DNA of 64,000 nucleotides from Methanosarcina barkeri str. Wiesmoor (lineage in GTDB: Archaea; Halobacteriota; Methanosarcinia; Methanosarcinales; Methanosarcinaceae): NCBI RefSeq assembly GCF_000969985.1, contig NZ_CP009526.1, positions 3,162,001 to 3,226,000 of the forward strand. The letters are read 5' to 3'. Under the pieces are notes generated by a model, which saw nothing but the letters and a program-made list of their open reading frames with translations, searched no databases and had not been told where the DNA came from. Position 1 is the first letter of the stretch. Each line of letters opens with the position of its first letter. The translations under genes and the position numbers were made by a program. Shown in pieces: positions 9,248-23,736 of the stretch.

Positions 9248-9769
9248 ATGACAAATATGAATAAGTTAGTTGTACTATTGATTCTCATTGCGGCTGTGAT
9301 CTTAACAGCTGGCTGTATTAATAGCAAGGCAAATGTCACGAATCCACAGGAAGCCCAGGAAAATTCTATGAATAATTCTCAGAACAGTACTGTTGTAGAG
9401 GTTACCCAACTGGATCAGATAAACACATCTCTCGAAAATGGACCTGTTCTTTTGAAACTCGGAGCTGAGTGGTGTGAGGAGTGTCAGGAGTTAAACCCTG
9501 TTTTGGCTCAGGTTGCAACAGACTATGCAGGTAGAGCCACAGTTATGACCATAGATATAGATAAAAGTAAGGAACTTGCTGATTACTTTGGAATATATGT
9601 AATCCCTGACTCTTCTGTAATTGTGGGCATTGAAAGCGGGAAATATGTTTATATGCAGGAGGATGGGAACGCTACTACTGAAAGATCGACGGCCAGGATT
9701 CTAAAAATAGAGGGTAAAGAAGTATACGAAAATGTTCTCGACCTAGCTCTTCAGAAAGAAAAAAATTAA
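9248..9769 (+). CDS. Thioredoxin-fold lipoprotein
   Basis: 173 residues. The signal peptide ends in a lipobox (LTAGC, cysteine near residue 23), so the mature protein is probably membrane-tethered on the outer face. A low-complexity linker is followed by a thioredoxin domain (about 55-165) with the active-site motif WCEEC and the typical strand PVLLKLGAEWCEECQELNPV. The WCxxC with acidic central residues differs from the WCGPC of thioredoxins. The start at 9248 or the ATG at 9257 would both keep the signal peptide. It stands 250 bases from the convergent radical SAM gene. The partner is unknown; an extracytoplasmic disulfide or metal-related role is inference. Confidence 0.85.
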   Translation: MTNMNKLVVLLILIAAVILTAGCINSKANVTNPQEAQENSMNNSQNSTVVEVTQLDQINTSLENGPVLLKLGAEWCEECQELNPVLAQVATDYAGRATVMTIDIDKSKELADYFGIYVIPDSSVIVGIESGKYVYMQEDGNATTERSTARILKIEGKEVYENVLDLALQKEKN

Positions 9770-10023
9770 ATCTAATTAAATTTTACAGCCAAACCATATT
9801 TTTCTTTTCTTTTTAAATACAGCGTAGAGGACAAAAACTAATTTCAGAAACGTTATCTATTGGTGCACTGGTGCATTGATTCCAAAGTATGTTAATAATG
9901 AATTTTTTTGAAAAACACTAAAAGCACGGAAAACACGGAAATAAGTAGTAAGGGCGTGTTTCTTCCGTTCTATAACTCAATATAACTCAATATTGTATTC
10001 ACTGTGGATTGCCTCCTCTACTA

Positions 10024-11925
10024 TCATTCTTTGAGCTTGATTTTACAGGTTGGCAGGATGTTAAATGGTTGAGTAATCTCATTGCCGAAATTTTTAGTAG
10101 AGTCCTGATTTGGCACCTCCATTTCGAAGTAATTATACAGTGTTTGCGTGTGTGGCCAAATACCAGAGGAAGGCCTGTGGAAAGACCTGTTAGGTCTTGC
10201 TTCTTTAAACCGCATACCATAAAACTGCAAATAAAAATCATCTGCTTCCTTTTTCAGGTCAACTTCAAGTTTTCCAGGATGCAACTTGTCTGTTATATAC
10301 ATTAGTCCCAATATCCAGCGAGGGCTTCCAAAATCCCAGGAAGGCGGAATTTCATAGACCCGATGCTGTGTCACAGCATCGGCATGTATTCCATATTTCT
10401 GGCACAGGGCATAAAACTCATCAAGAGGACGAGAAAGGAAACCCGAGACAAAAATAACCCCAGGGTTGTGCTCATTAATAAAGGAAGGGGAAACACTTAC
10501 ACCCAGTTTACCTTCCTTTTGAAGCTGCTTATTGATACTCACACCACCGGAAAATGTCACAAGGTTATTTTCCATTCTGCCGGCATTCAGGGCAAAGAAA
10601 GGAGATCCCATGCAATAATACACATAATAACTACTTTTTCCTGCTGAAAGATTCTGGACAATTTGCAAGCGCTTGTGAATGAAAGAAACAAGTTCTTCTC
10701 CTTTTTCCGGCATATTAGCTTTTTCAGCAATAAACTTGATGAACTCTAGATAAGAGTACGGCTGCCGTATCATATTATGTATTTGCATAAGAGTTTTGGG
10801 GTTTGAGACTTTACTCCAGACATCCATTAATTTGTCCTCACCCCAGATATCCATTAGTTTATAATCATCTAGTACTCCCAGGCATGTAAGTACTGCATGA
10901 ACCATACTGAAAGCCTGGCTTATACTGTAACTGTCCATTAAGCCTGCTTCACTGAAACCTTCAGTGGGAGCTTTACCCTGGACTGGAATGCTGCAACCGC
11001 AGCTACATTTGTGACTTAACCAGGGTTTTACAAGCCTGGAGCCAAAAGGCCTGTGAAATTCCCGTTCTATTAGGAGACGGCCACATTCAGGACAGTATGT
11101 GTTTAATAGTTCCGTGCCTGGAGAATTAAAGAGGTAGACAAAATCCAGATATCTGCGCAAGTCAGAACATATTTTTTCCGCTTCTCCTATTGATGGTTCC
11201 AGTTCTATCGGAGCATAGCCGAAGGGAAGGAATCTCATGACATGCAACGGAATAGTAGGAGATATATCAGACACTGCCTCTGCGACTTTTATAACATCCT
11301 CTTCATTTCCCCTTGAATAAGCGATTGAAGTTTCAACATGTACTCCCATATCAAAAAGCCTGGAAATGTTGCGAAAAACAGGAGCTGATGAAGTAACTCC
11401 ACAATTCCTATAACCTCTGTCAGAATAACCTTTAATTCCCACATTCACAAAGTCAACAAGCTGTCCAAACTCTTCTAAAGTCTCACTTGTGAAATAGCAA
11501 TTGGTTGAACAACCTACAAGTAAACTTTTTTCCTGTGCCTGTATTGCAAGATCCCTAAAAAGATAGTAATTAGCAACAGGATCATTTAGTGTCGAAACTA
11601 CGCCCAGACACTCCTGCTTTAAGGCTCGTTTCACGACCTCGGATGGACTGAGTGAGGCCTGTTGAGTGGAAGGTTCACTTGATGCTGGCATCCGTGCCGC
11701 ACAACCAGGACACTGAAAATTACACCCTTTACTGAAAATTTGCAGGAACTTGCCTGAAGGATAAAAATGATGTAAAGGGACTTCTTCTATTGAAATTGGA
11801 TATGCTCCCATATATCCCATACCAGGGTACTGGGTTATAGTATTGCCAGTGCTTACATAAGTGCCACATCTGCCCGTACTATGCTTATTGATTTCGCACC
11901 TGACTTCGCATATATTGCATTGCAT
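10024..11925 (-). CDS. Radical SAM protein (AmmeMemoRadiSam-like) fused to a binding-protein-like domain
   Basis: 633 residues. The N-terminal half has a cysteine block (C3, C6, C10, C20), the radical SAM motif CNFQCPGC (C68, C72, C75), a TIM-barrel-like region, and a zinc-ribbon region at about 275-310 (CPECG ... CSCGC), as in the AmmeMemoRadiSam radical SAM family. The C-terminal half (about 330-600) is unrelated to that family. It has a ligand-binding-protein look: IFVSGFLSRPLDEF, VYEIPPSWDFGSPRW and LGLMYITDKLHPGKLEV ending in FYLQFYG. This closely parallels the C-terminal helices of the PF01497-type proteins encoded at 28.8-34.8 kb (KTLHP...FYxxFY). There is no signal peptide, so the binding domain is cytosolic. 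The start ATG follows GGGAGG. It lies upstream of vnfH in opposite orientation. The reaction is unknown. Confidence 0.85.
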   Translation of the reverse strand: MQCNICEVRCEINKHSTGRCGTYVSTGNTITQYPGMGYMGAYPISIEEVPLHHFYPSGKFLQIFSKGCNFQCPGCAARMPASSEPSTQQASLSPSEVVKRALKQECLGVVSTLNDPVANYYLFRDLAIQAQEKSLLVGCSTNCYFTSETLEEFGQLVDFVNVGIKGYSDRGYRNCGVTSSAPVFRNISRLFDMGVHVETSIAYSRGNEEDVIKVAEAVSDISPTIPLHVMRFLPFGYAPIELEPSIGEAEKICSDLRRYLDFVYLFNSPGTELLNTYCPECGRLLIEREFHRPFGSRLVKPWLSHKCSCGCSIPVQGKAPTEGFSEAGLMDSYSISQAFSMVHAVLTCLGVLDDYKLMDIWGEDKLMDVWSKVSNPKTLMQIHNMIRQPYSYLEFIKFIAEKANMPEKGEELVSFIHKRLQIVQNLSAGKSSYYVYYCMGSPFFALNAGRMENNLVTFSGGVSINKQLQKEGKLGVSVSPSFINEHNPGVIFVSGFLSRPLDEFYALCQKYGIHADAVTQHRVYEIPPSWDFGSPRWILGLMYITDKLHPGKLEVDLKKEADDFYLQFYGMRFKEARPNRSFHRPSSGIWPHTQTLYNYFEMEVPNQDSTKNFGNEITQPFNILPTCKIKLKE

Positions 11926-13683
<1,758 letters not shown>

Positions 13684-13700
13684 TTTAGGAGAGATAAAAA

Positions 13701-14018
13701 ATGAAGATGGTCCGTGCCATATTACGTCCTGAATGGACTGAAGAAGTAACCGACGGACTCGCAGAAGCCGGTTATTACTCCCTTACAAAAATAAACGTCT
13801 TCGGAAGAGGGAAACAAAAAGGGATCACTGTTGGGGATGTGCACTACGATGAACTCGCAAAAACAATGATCATGATGGCTGTAGAAGATGAGGCTGTTGA
13901 CGAAGTGATAAAAATAATTTCCGGAAAAGCATACACCGGCAACATGGGGGACGGAAAAATCTTTGTAAATACGGTTGAAGCTGCATACACAATTAGCTCA
14001 GGTGAAAAGGGGTTATGA
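13701..14018 (+). CDS. nifI1: Nitrogenase regulatory PII-like protein NifI1
   Basis: 105 residues of the GlnB superfamily, starting MKMVRAILRPEW. The T-loop region (RGKQKGITVGDVHYDE) is of the NifI1 type and lacks the uridylylated tyrosine context of GlnB. With NifI2 it forms a complex that binds dinitrogenase and blocks its activity when ammonium is added; 2-oxoglutarate relieves this. Its location between the reductase and dinitrogenase genes is the hallmark of archaeal nitrogenase operons. RBS AGGAGA precedes the ATG. Confidence 0.95.
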   Translation: MKMVRAILRPEWTEEVTDGLAEAGYYSLTKINVFGRGKQKGITVGDVHYDELAKTMIMMAVEDEAVDEVIKIISGKAYTGNMGDGKIFVNTVEAAYTISSGEKGL

Positions 14019-14065
14019 GGAATAATCTAAAAACTAAAAAATTTTGAAAACCGGGATGTTTTCAT

Positions 14066-16190
<2,125 letters not shown>

Positions 16191-16194
16191 ATAA

Positions 16195-17595
<1,401 letters not shown>

Positions 17596-17611
17596 ATGAA
17601 AGGAGGCAAAA

Positions 17612-18298
17612 ATGGAGAACTATCTGGTAGTTGCAGCATTTGTCATAGCGGAATTGTTGGGAGCTTTAATTTATTTCAAAACAGAAGATTCTGTGAAAAG
17701 AATGTTGTTGACCTGTCTTGGATTTGGCTTTGCCATTGCAGTGGTTCTTCTGGATATTATCCCGGATGCTACTGAGGATCTTTCAGCAGGATACTGGTTG
17801 GTTGCAATTGGGTTCATTGCAATGTTTGCGGCAGGATTCTACACTAAAAGTGTTGGAAAGTATTCAGCCGTTTTGGGATTAGCGATTCACAACATTGCAG
17901 AAGGCGTGATCATAACCACGGAGTTTGGACCGATTTCTCCGATTTTAGCAGTCGGAGCAATTCTGCACAAACTGCCAGAAGGAATGGTCTCCTTTTCATT
18001 GCTAGATGAATTAGAAGACAAAACCAGGTTTGCAATTGCAGCTTTGATCGCATTGTTAATTCCAGTAGGTGCAATTGTACCTATCTCTGAAAGCATCACA
18101 AAACCGCTTATGGCGCTTAGTGCTGGTGTTATCCTTTATGTTGTAGGAAGCCTGTTGATCACTACCATTTCCAAATATTATGTAACTGAAATCGATACAG
18201 GAAAACTAAGTAAAAAGCACAACATAAATATAACTACGCTATCCTCTGTGGTGGTTTTCGGAGCAGTAATTGCCTGGATATCCTGTTTGATGGCGTAA
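17612..18298 (+). CDS. ZIP-family metal transporter inside the vnf operon
   Basis: 228 residues with seven or eight hydrophobic segments and the ZIP metal-site motifs HNIAEG (H93, N94, E97) and HKLPEG (H119, E123) on two consecutive helices. A short acidic and histidine-poor loop separates the halves. The gene has a strong RBS (AAAGGAGG), starts 16 bases after vnfK and is followed 90 bases later by vnfE, so it is almost certainly co-transcribed. ZIP proteins move divalent metals (Zn, Fe, Mn) into the cytosol. A vnf operon placement suggests supply of metal for nitrogenase, probably Fe(II) or perhaps a vanadium species; the substrate is inference. Confidence 0.9.
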   Translation: MENYLVVAAFVIAELLGALIYFKTEDSVKRMLLTCLGFGFAIAVVLLDIIPDATEDLSAGYWLVAIGFIAMFAAGFYTKSVGKYSAVLGLAIHNIAEGVIITTEFGPISPILAVGAILHKLPEGMVSFSLLDELEDKTRFAIAALIALLIPVGAIVPISESITKPLMALSAGVILYVVGSLLITTISKYYVTEIDTGKLSKKHNINITTLSSVVVFGAVIAWISCLMA

Positions 18299-18388
18299 AG
18301 TTGTAGCTAGCGCGATCAACAAATTTTTTAACAAATTTTTTATTTTTTGGTTGAAACCAATTTCACAAACTAGAAAATAGAGGGGAAT
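18299..18388 (+). other. T-rich gap between the ZIP gene and vnfE
   Basis: 90 bases with three long T-runs (about 18321-18352). On the plus strand this resembles an archaeal U-tract partial terminator, which could lower vnfE/vnfN transcription relative to the structural genes. RBS AGAGGGGA follows directly before vnfE. Confidence 0.4.
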
Positions 18389-19918
18389 ATGGCCGGCGTT
18401 GCTAACGAAAATGTAGTGTTTTTTGGGCATTTAAGCGAGCTTTATCAATTAGCAAAAGAAGGGAAAATTGAAACAAAACTACAGGGCAGCCATACCCGTC
18501 CCTGTAAATTCTGGACGGCAATGAAAATCCTGAGTGGCATTAAAAATACTGTCGTTATTGCTCATGGTCCCAGTGGCTGCGCATTTGGAGTAAAACAGGC
18601 TTACAAGCTCACAAATTGTAGAAACAGTGGTTCTCCATATGAGTCCATAATTACTACAAATATTGATGAGAAAGCCATTGTATACGGTGGCGAAAAGGAA
18701 CTGAAAGGCGCCATACTGGAGGTGGACAAAAAGTATAAGCCTGACGTTATTTTCGTAGCAACAAGCTGTGCCACCGGAATAATTGGAGATTATGTAGATG
18801 CCATAGTGAATAAAATCAAGCCCAAAATTAATGCCGAAATCGTGGCCATTCACTGCGAAGGCTTTGCTGGAGAGTACAGGAGTGGGTTTGACCTGGTTTT
18901 CAGGCAGATTGTTCAGCTTATGGACAAGCCTGACTCGGAGAGCAGATCAAGGCTTGCCAACTCCGTCAACATCGTAGGGGGCAAAATGGGTCCTGAGAGG
19001 ACGGAGATTGAAACTGATGTTAAAGAATTGAGGCGGTTAATAGAAAGCATGGGTGCAAATGTAAATGCCGTAATAGCAGGCAATTGTTCACTGGAAGAAG
19101 TAAAACAGGCCCCCAGTGTAGCGGTAAATTGTACCCTTTGCCTTGATCTGGGGTATGCAATAGGAAGAGAGATGCTTGACCAATTTAATACTCCGTTAAA
19201 CTCCACTATTCTTCCGTATGGTATAAGTGCAACTGAGAGGTGGCTGAGAGAAGCAGCAAAGCATTTACATTTGGAAAATGAAGCTGAAGAACTGATCAAA
19301 AGAGAATATGAAGCCATAAGCGTCGAATTTGAAGAGGCAAAAAAATACCTTGCAGGCAAGCTGGCAATTGTTGAAGGACATGATGCAATAAAGTCTCTGT
19401 CAATTGCTCATATGCTTGAACGCGATTTCGATATGAGGGCGGTAATATACAATTTTCATCCCTGGAGTACGCAGGCAAGAGAAACAAGTATTGATTACCT
19501 CTTAGAGACCGGGCTTGATCCGGAAATACTGATCACAAAAGGTACACTTGCCTTTGGAAAATATGAAGCAATGGTTCAGACCGAAAATGAGCTTATGGAA
19601 TATCTGGGAGATCTGAATCCCGAGACAACCGTGTATTTTGGATCATCAATGAGCTTTCCGAATATTCCAGTAGTTGATTTAAATGCCATATTGAACCGCC
19701 CCAGATTTGGATATAGGGGAGCCTTAAAGGTAGCTAAATGCATCTGCACTGCTCTTGAGTATTCTTTCAGACCGCGCAGCTGGGTAACGAAAAAAATGGT
19801 ATTCCCTGAAGATTCCGGGCTATGTTCAGCCCAGTCCCTTACACCGAAGCTGGCTCAGGATTTGCCGGATTGCACGGTTTATGCAGGAAGGGAGAGAGGC
19901 AAATGTATGATGAGTTAA
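18389..19918 (+). CDS. vnfE: Nitrogenase cofactor scaffold VnfE (NifE-like)
   Basis: 509 residues, a nitrogenase-alpha paralogue that with VnfN forms the scaffold on which the cofactor precursor is completed. Cluster cysteines are preserved at RPCKFWTAMK, GPSGCAFG and TSCATGIIGDY, and NCTLCLDLGYAIG covers the cofactor side. The C-terminus extends past the NifE core with a CMMS end and Cys residues (GLCSAQ, DCTVYAGRERGKC). It is followed by vnfN with a 16-base overlap. Confidence 0.92.
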   Translation: MAGVANENVVFFGHLSELYQLAKEGKIETKLQGSHTRPCKFWTAMKILSGIKNTVVIAHGPSGCAFGVKQAYKLTNCRNSGSPYESIITTNIDEKAIVYGGEKELKGAILEVDKKYKPDVIFVATSCATGIIGDYVDAIVNKIKPKINAEIVAIHCEGFAGEYRSGFDLVFRQIVQLMDKPDSESRSRLANSVNIVGGKMGPERTEIETDVKELRRLIESMGANVNAVIAGNCSLEEVKQAPSVAVNCTLCLDLGYAIGREMLDQFNTPLNSTILPYGISATERWLREAAKHLHLENEAEELIKREYEAISVEFEEAKKYLAGKLAIVEGHDAIKSLSIAHMLERDFDMRAVIYNFHPWSTQARETSIDYLLETGLDPEILITKGTLAFGKYEAMVQTENELMEYLGDLNPETTVYFGSSMSFPNIPVVDLNAILNRPRFGYRGALKVAKCICTALEYSFRPRSWVTKKMVFPEDSGLCSAQSLTPKLAQDLPDCTVYAGRERGKCMMS

Positions 19919-21243
19919 AATTCGATAACTGCAACCATAGCAAAGACCCTATGGTCGGATGCGCTCTTGAAGGTGCCACCGGAGTGCTGGCTGGCATAAA
20001 AGACATTAGCATTGTCATACATTCCCCGCAAGGCTGTTCTTCAACGGTTTCAGCAGCCTATGACGTCCATGAAATTGATTTCACGAAAAGAAAAGTTGCA
20101 TGCACCAGGCTTTTTGAAACTGATGTGGTTATGGGCGCGTCAAGCAAGCTGAAAAACTTAATCAAAGAAGCTGACTCAAAATTTAAAACTAAGGCGATAT
20201 TCGTAGTTGGTACATGTGCAGCTGATATCATTGGAGAGGATATCGAGGGTTTATGTCGAAACATCCAGCCGCAAATTAATGCGAAGCTTATTCCCTTGAT
20301 GGCAGGAGGGTTTCGAGGAAACCTCTATGATGGCATTGAACTAGGACTGAATGCATTATTTCCCTTTATAAAAAAACAAAATGAAAAAATTCCCTGTAGT
20401 GTGAACCTAATAGCGCCTCAGGCAAACCTGAACCCTACCTGGTGGGCAGATTTGGAATGGGTACGTGAAACCCTTGAAAAAATAGGAATTAAAGTTCAGG
20501 CTGTACTTCCTCACGATACATCTCTGGAAGAACTGGATAATGCTGGGCTAGCATCGGCAAATATACTTCTCAGTCACGATGCAGGGTATGAGTTTGGGTT
20601 AAAAATGAAGGAAGTACATGACATACCGCTTATACTATCGGATATTCCACTTCCAATAGGACTTAAAAATACTGCAAGATGGCTTCGTGCAGTGGGAAAT
20701 TATTTTGGCGTCGAAGAAAAGGTTGAGGCTATAATAAAAGACGGAGAAGATCTGGCCATTGACGTGCTGAGACGCAGGGGATTGATGATGATTCCCAGGT
20801 ACCGTAACTGCAGAGTAGCCGTTTCTGCGGATGCGACTATGGGAATAGGCCTGACCAGAATGTTATTTGAAGAGCTGGAGATGATTCCGGAACTGTTGCT
20901 TTTCAGGTCGCCTGTATCTGACTCCCAGTTGTTGCTGGAAAATGAGCTTACCGATATGGGAATTTCCCCGAAGGTTGTCTTTTCGGCGGATGGGTATCAG
21001 ATAAAACAATCTTTGATGGAAAGCTGTGTAGATGCTGTATTCGGCTCTTCGTGGGAGTATTATCTGGCTGAAGAACTGGGGATAAAGTTTGTGTTTGACG
21101 TTTTTAACCCTACAAACCGGCAGAATTACTTGAACAGGGCATATTTCGGATACGAAGGCATGCTGAACTTTTTGGAGAATGTTGCAAACGACTGGGAAAG
21201 AGCTCTGCGTTCAAAGCACATTGACTGGGAAGAGTATTCGTAA
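19903..21243 (+). CDS. vnfN: Nitrogenase cofactor scaffold VnfN (NifN-like)
   Basis: 446 residues, paralogue of the beta subunit and partner of VnfE. The pattern MVGCALEGATGVLAGIKD and SPQGCSSTV carries cluster cysteines, and VVGTCAADIIGEDIEG matches the third. I moved the start from an in-frame ATG at 19822 to the ATG at 19903. That removes 27 residues that merely read through vnfE and places GGGAGAGAGG at the right distance. Confidence 0.92.
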   Translation: MYDELKFDNCNHSKDPMVGCALEGATGVLAGIKDISIVIHSPQGCSSTVSAAYDVHEIDFTKRKVACTRLFETDVVMGASSKLKNLIKEADSKFKTKAIFVVGTCAADIIGEDIEGLCRNIQPQINAKLIPLMAGGFRGNLYDGIELGLNALFPFIKKQNEKIPCSVNLIAPQANLNPTWWADLEWVRETLEKIGIKVQAVLPHDTSLEELDNAGLASANILLSHDAGYEFGLKMKEVHDIPLILSDIPLPIGLKNTARWLRAVGNYFGVEEKVEAIIKDGEDLAIDVLRRRGLMMIPRYRNCRVAVSADATMGIGLTRMLFEELEMIPELLLFRSPVSDSQLLLENELTDMGISPKVVFSADGYQIKQSLMESCVDAVFGSSWEYYLAEELGIKFVFDVFNPTNRQNYLNRAYFGYEGMLNFLENVANDWERALRSKHIDWEEYS

Positions 21244-21270
21244 CTAGCTAAAAAATGGAGCTTGTAATAT

Positions 21271-21735
21271 ATGGACACTTGTAATATGGACACTGAACGT
21301 ACAACTTTAAATGAGGTAGAAAAACAGAGCTCTGAAAAATTCAAGGTGGCAGTTACTTCAAAGAGTGGAAAACTTGTTGACCAGCACTTTGGGCAAACAA
21401 CCGATTTTATGATTTTTGAGATTAATGGTGAAGATTATAAGTTTCTCGAGACTCGTTCGACAAAGAAGTACTGCAATGGAGGTCACGAGCTTAACAATCA
21501 ATCCCATGGAAAAAAAGAAGCAATAGAAACTATCTCTGATTGTGATGCTGTACTTTCTATGAAAATAGGCCTGGGTGCACAAAAAAAGCTTGGGGAATTC
21601 GGAATTGAGTGTATTGAATATTGTTACACCGTTGAGAGGGGATTGAAATATTTGCAAACCATGAGGAAGCAAAAACAAGTGAAAAAAATTAGCCCACATT
21701 CTACAGCATCATTTAAAATCAATAATTTTTCCTGA
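21271..21735 (+). CDS. vnfX: NifX/NafY-type cofactor-binding protein
   Basis: 154 residues with one dinitrogenase iron-molybdenum cofactor domain (PF02579-like; about 25-125): VAVTSKSGKLVDQHFGQTTDFMIFEI, then NGGHE and an AVLSMKIGLGAQKKLGEFGIE strand-helix. Such proteins bind NifB-co, the VK-cluster or the finished cofactor and carry it between NifB, NifEN and the apo-enzyme. It begins with a small internal repeat (MDTCNMDT), so either of two ATGs 15 bases apart could be used. It is the last recognisable vnf gene; the symbol reflects context. Confidence 0.85.
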   Translation: MDTCNMDTERTTLNEVEKQSSEKFKVAVTSKSGKLVDQHFGQTTDFMIFEINGEDYKFLETRSTKKYCNGGHELNNQSHGKKEAIETISDCDAVLSMKIGLGAQKKLGEFGIECIEYCYTVERGLKYLQTMRKQKQVKKISPHSTASFKINNFS

Positions 21736-21872
21736 TTCCAGACAGTAATAAGCTGCCATATATTAAGAAGTATCTTTTTGATGATAGCGGATGCTATGTC
21801 AAGAGTACCTTTGCAACGAATATTTGACTGGAAAATTATTGCTGTATTCTAAAAATAAAAAGAGGTACCTGG

Positions 21873-23054
21873 ATGAACAAAAAATCAATAGTTATTCTAT
21901 TTGTTGCAATCACGACAGTATTAGTTTTCACCGGCTGCACGGGAGAAAAAATCAGTCAGGTGGCACAGGATAATACTACAGGAGTATCCACTTCAAACGA
22001 TAAAAATGTGGAAAATGCGACACACGTATCCACTTCAAACGATAAAAATGTGGAAAATGCAACAAACGTATCCACTTCAAATGATAACAGTGGGGAAACT
22101 AGAATTGTTACTGATTCGGCAGGCAGACAAGTAACAGTTCCTTTAAAAGTGGAAAGAGTTGCAGATACCTGGATGGGACATAATGAAGTGCTGGCTATGC
22201 TTGGAGCTGATGACAGGCTTGTTGCAACTATGTTCAGCTCCAAAAAAAGACCATGGGCGTATAAAGTTTGCCCTGCCTATTATAACGCTGTAACACTCAG
22301 CCCAACATATGATGTGGAAGCTTTGCTTGCTACCAAGCCAGATGTTGTTTTCATGCCAAGCAGAGATAAAAATATCGAGAAAGTATCTGCTCTTGGGGTT
22401 CCTGTTGTAGAGGTAAGTTTTACAGATTTTGATTCTATGAAAAAATGTTTTTCAGACACTGCGAATGCTTTGGGAGACGAAGAGGCTTTAGAACGTTCAC
22501 AGATATATAATGCATATCTGGATAGCAAATTAGAGTCGGTAAGAAATATTTCATCCAGAATACCTTACGACGAAAGGCCAAAAGTTCTCCATCTCGTATC
22601 ACTGTCACCTTTGTGCGTAGATGGTGGCGGAAATATCATCAGTGATTGGATTGAAGCTGCAGGAGGTATCAATGCTGCTGAAGAAGTAAAAGGTGGTATT
22701 ATGCAGGAAGTTTCAATGGAACAAATCTTGAAGTGGAATCCTGATGTAATTATTCTTAGTGTGAACGCCAAATCTGAAGAAAAAGAGAAGATAATGAATA
22801 GCACGTCATGGAAGAAGGTTAAAGCAGTTCAAAATAACAAGGTGTTTGTAAATCCAGAAGGAGCGTTCATATGGAGTCGAGCTGGAGCAGAACAAGCTCT
22901 TCAGATTCAATGGGCTGCAAAAACCATTAATCCAGATATGTTTCAATCCATTGATATAAATAATGAAACAAAATGGTTTTACAAGACCTTTTTTGATTAT
23001 GAGCTTACAGATGAGGATGTTCAAAAAATTTTGAATGCACAGGCTCCAGATTAA
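21873..23054 (+). CDS. ABC-type metal/chelate substrate-binding lipoprotein
   Basis: 393 residues. Signal peptide with lipobox TGC near residue 22, then three near-perfect 14-residue repeats (core STSNDKNVENAT, residues about 40-75) forming a flexible tether. A class III periplasmic-binding fold follows (PF01497; about 80-390), recognised by RIVTDSAGRQVTVPLKVERV and LGADDRLVATM. Such proteins feed FecCD/BtuCD importers. It follows vnfX after 137 bases in the same direction and is closed by a strong hairpin, so it may be part of the vnf transcript. The ligand is unknown. Confidence 0.88.
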   Translation: MNKKSIVILFVAITTVLVFTGCTGEKISQVAQDNTTGVSTSNDKNVENATHVSTSNDKNVENATNVSTSNDNSGETRIVTDSAGRQVTVPLKVERVADTWMGHNEVLAMLGADDRLVATMFSSKKRPWAYKVCPAYYNAVTLSPTYDVEALLATKPDVVFMPSRDKNIEKVSALGVPVVEVSFTDFDSMKKCFSDTANALGDEEALERSQIYNAYLDSKLESVRNISSRIPYDERPKVLHLVSLSPLCVDGGGNIISDWIEAAGGINAAEEVKGGIMQEVSMEQILKWNPDVIILSVNAKSEEKEKIMNSTSWKKVKAVQNNKVFVNPEGAFIWSRAGAEQALQIQWAAKTINPDMFQSIDINNETKWFYKTFFDYELTDEDVQKILNAQAPD

Positions 23055-23106
23055 TAAGAAACTTTAGTGAAAACTGTGATCATCTAGAGGTATCAAGTTG
23101 TTTTGT

Positions 23107-23137
23107 AAGGCTGAGATACATTAAACAACTCAGCCTT
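23107..23137 (+). terminator. Hairpin terminator after the binding-lipoprotein gene
   Basis: Perfect 9-bp stem (AAGGCTGAG with CTCAGCCTT) around a 13-base loop, 53 bases after the stop codon, followed by a T-rich stretch. It marks the likely end of the vnf transcript. Confidence 0.65.
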
Positions 23138-23234
23138 TAGCTTTGTATTCAAGATCTCAGAATAAGTAAACAAGTGGACAGCTACTAAAATATTGAAACA
23201 TTACAGAAAATTACTTTTCAGGTGAGGTGTGACT

Positions 23235-23726
23235 GTGAGTCTTATTATAGGCCGAGTCTGGAAATTCGGAGACAACGTTAATACTGATGAAATAATCCCG
23301 GGTAAGTATTTGCGGAGCAAAGATGTACAGATCTTTGCAGCTCATGCAATGGAGGGAATTAACCCGGAATTCACAAAAAAGTTCAGGTTTGGAGATATCA
23401 TTGTTGCAGGCACTAACTTCGGCTGTGGGTCTTCAAGAGAGCAGGCTCCTCTTGCTTTGAAATATGCAGGAGTATCATGTGTTATAGCAAAGTCTTTTGC
23501 AAGGATCTTTTTCAGAAATGCAATCAATATCGGGCTACCTCTCATAGAAGTTGATATTGAGTGTCAGGAAGGAGATAAAGTTAAAGTTGATCTGGCCAAA
23601 GGTGAAGTTATAATCTCAGAGAAAGGCACGTTCAAGGGAAATAAACTGCCGGATTTCCTGCTTGAGATACTTAATGATGGTGGGCTTGTAGCTCATAGAA
23701 AAAAAGTAAATAAAGAGCAAAATTAA
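23235..23726 (+). CDS. Aconitase-family small subunit (homoaconitase/isopropylmalate isomerase type)
   Basis: 163 residues, the full length of archaeal LeuD/HacB small subunits, with the family signature [16 protein letters not shown] and the swivel-domain active-site stretch [18 protein letters not shown]. The loop YLRS resembles the arginine-bearing loop of methanogen homoaconitase rather than the loop of isopropylmalate isomerase, so (homo)aconitase is favoured. I choose GTG at 23235, 7 bases after GGTGAGG, over the GTG at 23229. No large subunit lies near it. It is convergent with nifV at a 10-base distance. In methanogens homoaconitase leads homocitrate towards coenzyme B. Confidence 0.82.
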   Translation: MSLIIGRVWKFGDNVNTDEIIPGKYLRSKDVQIFAAHAMEGINPEFTKKFRFGDIIVAGTNFGCGSSREQAPLALKYAGVSCVIAKSFARIFFRNAINIGLPLIEVDIECQEGDKVKVDLAKGEVIISEKGTFKGNKLPDFLLEILNDGGLVAHRKKVNKEQN

Positions 23727-23736
23727 AATATTGTAC

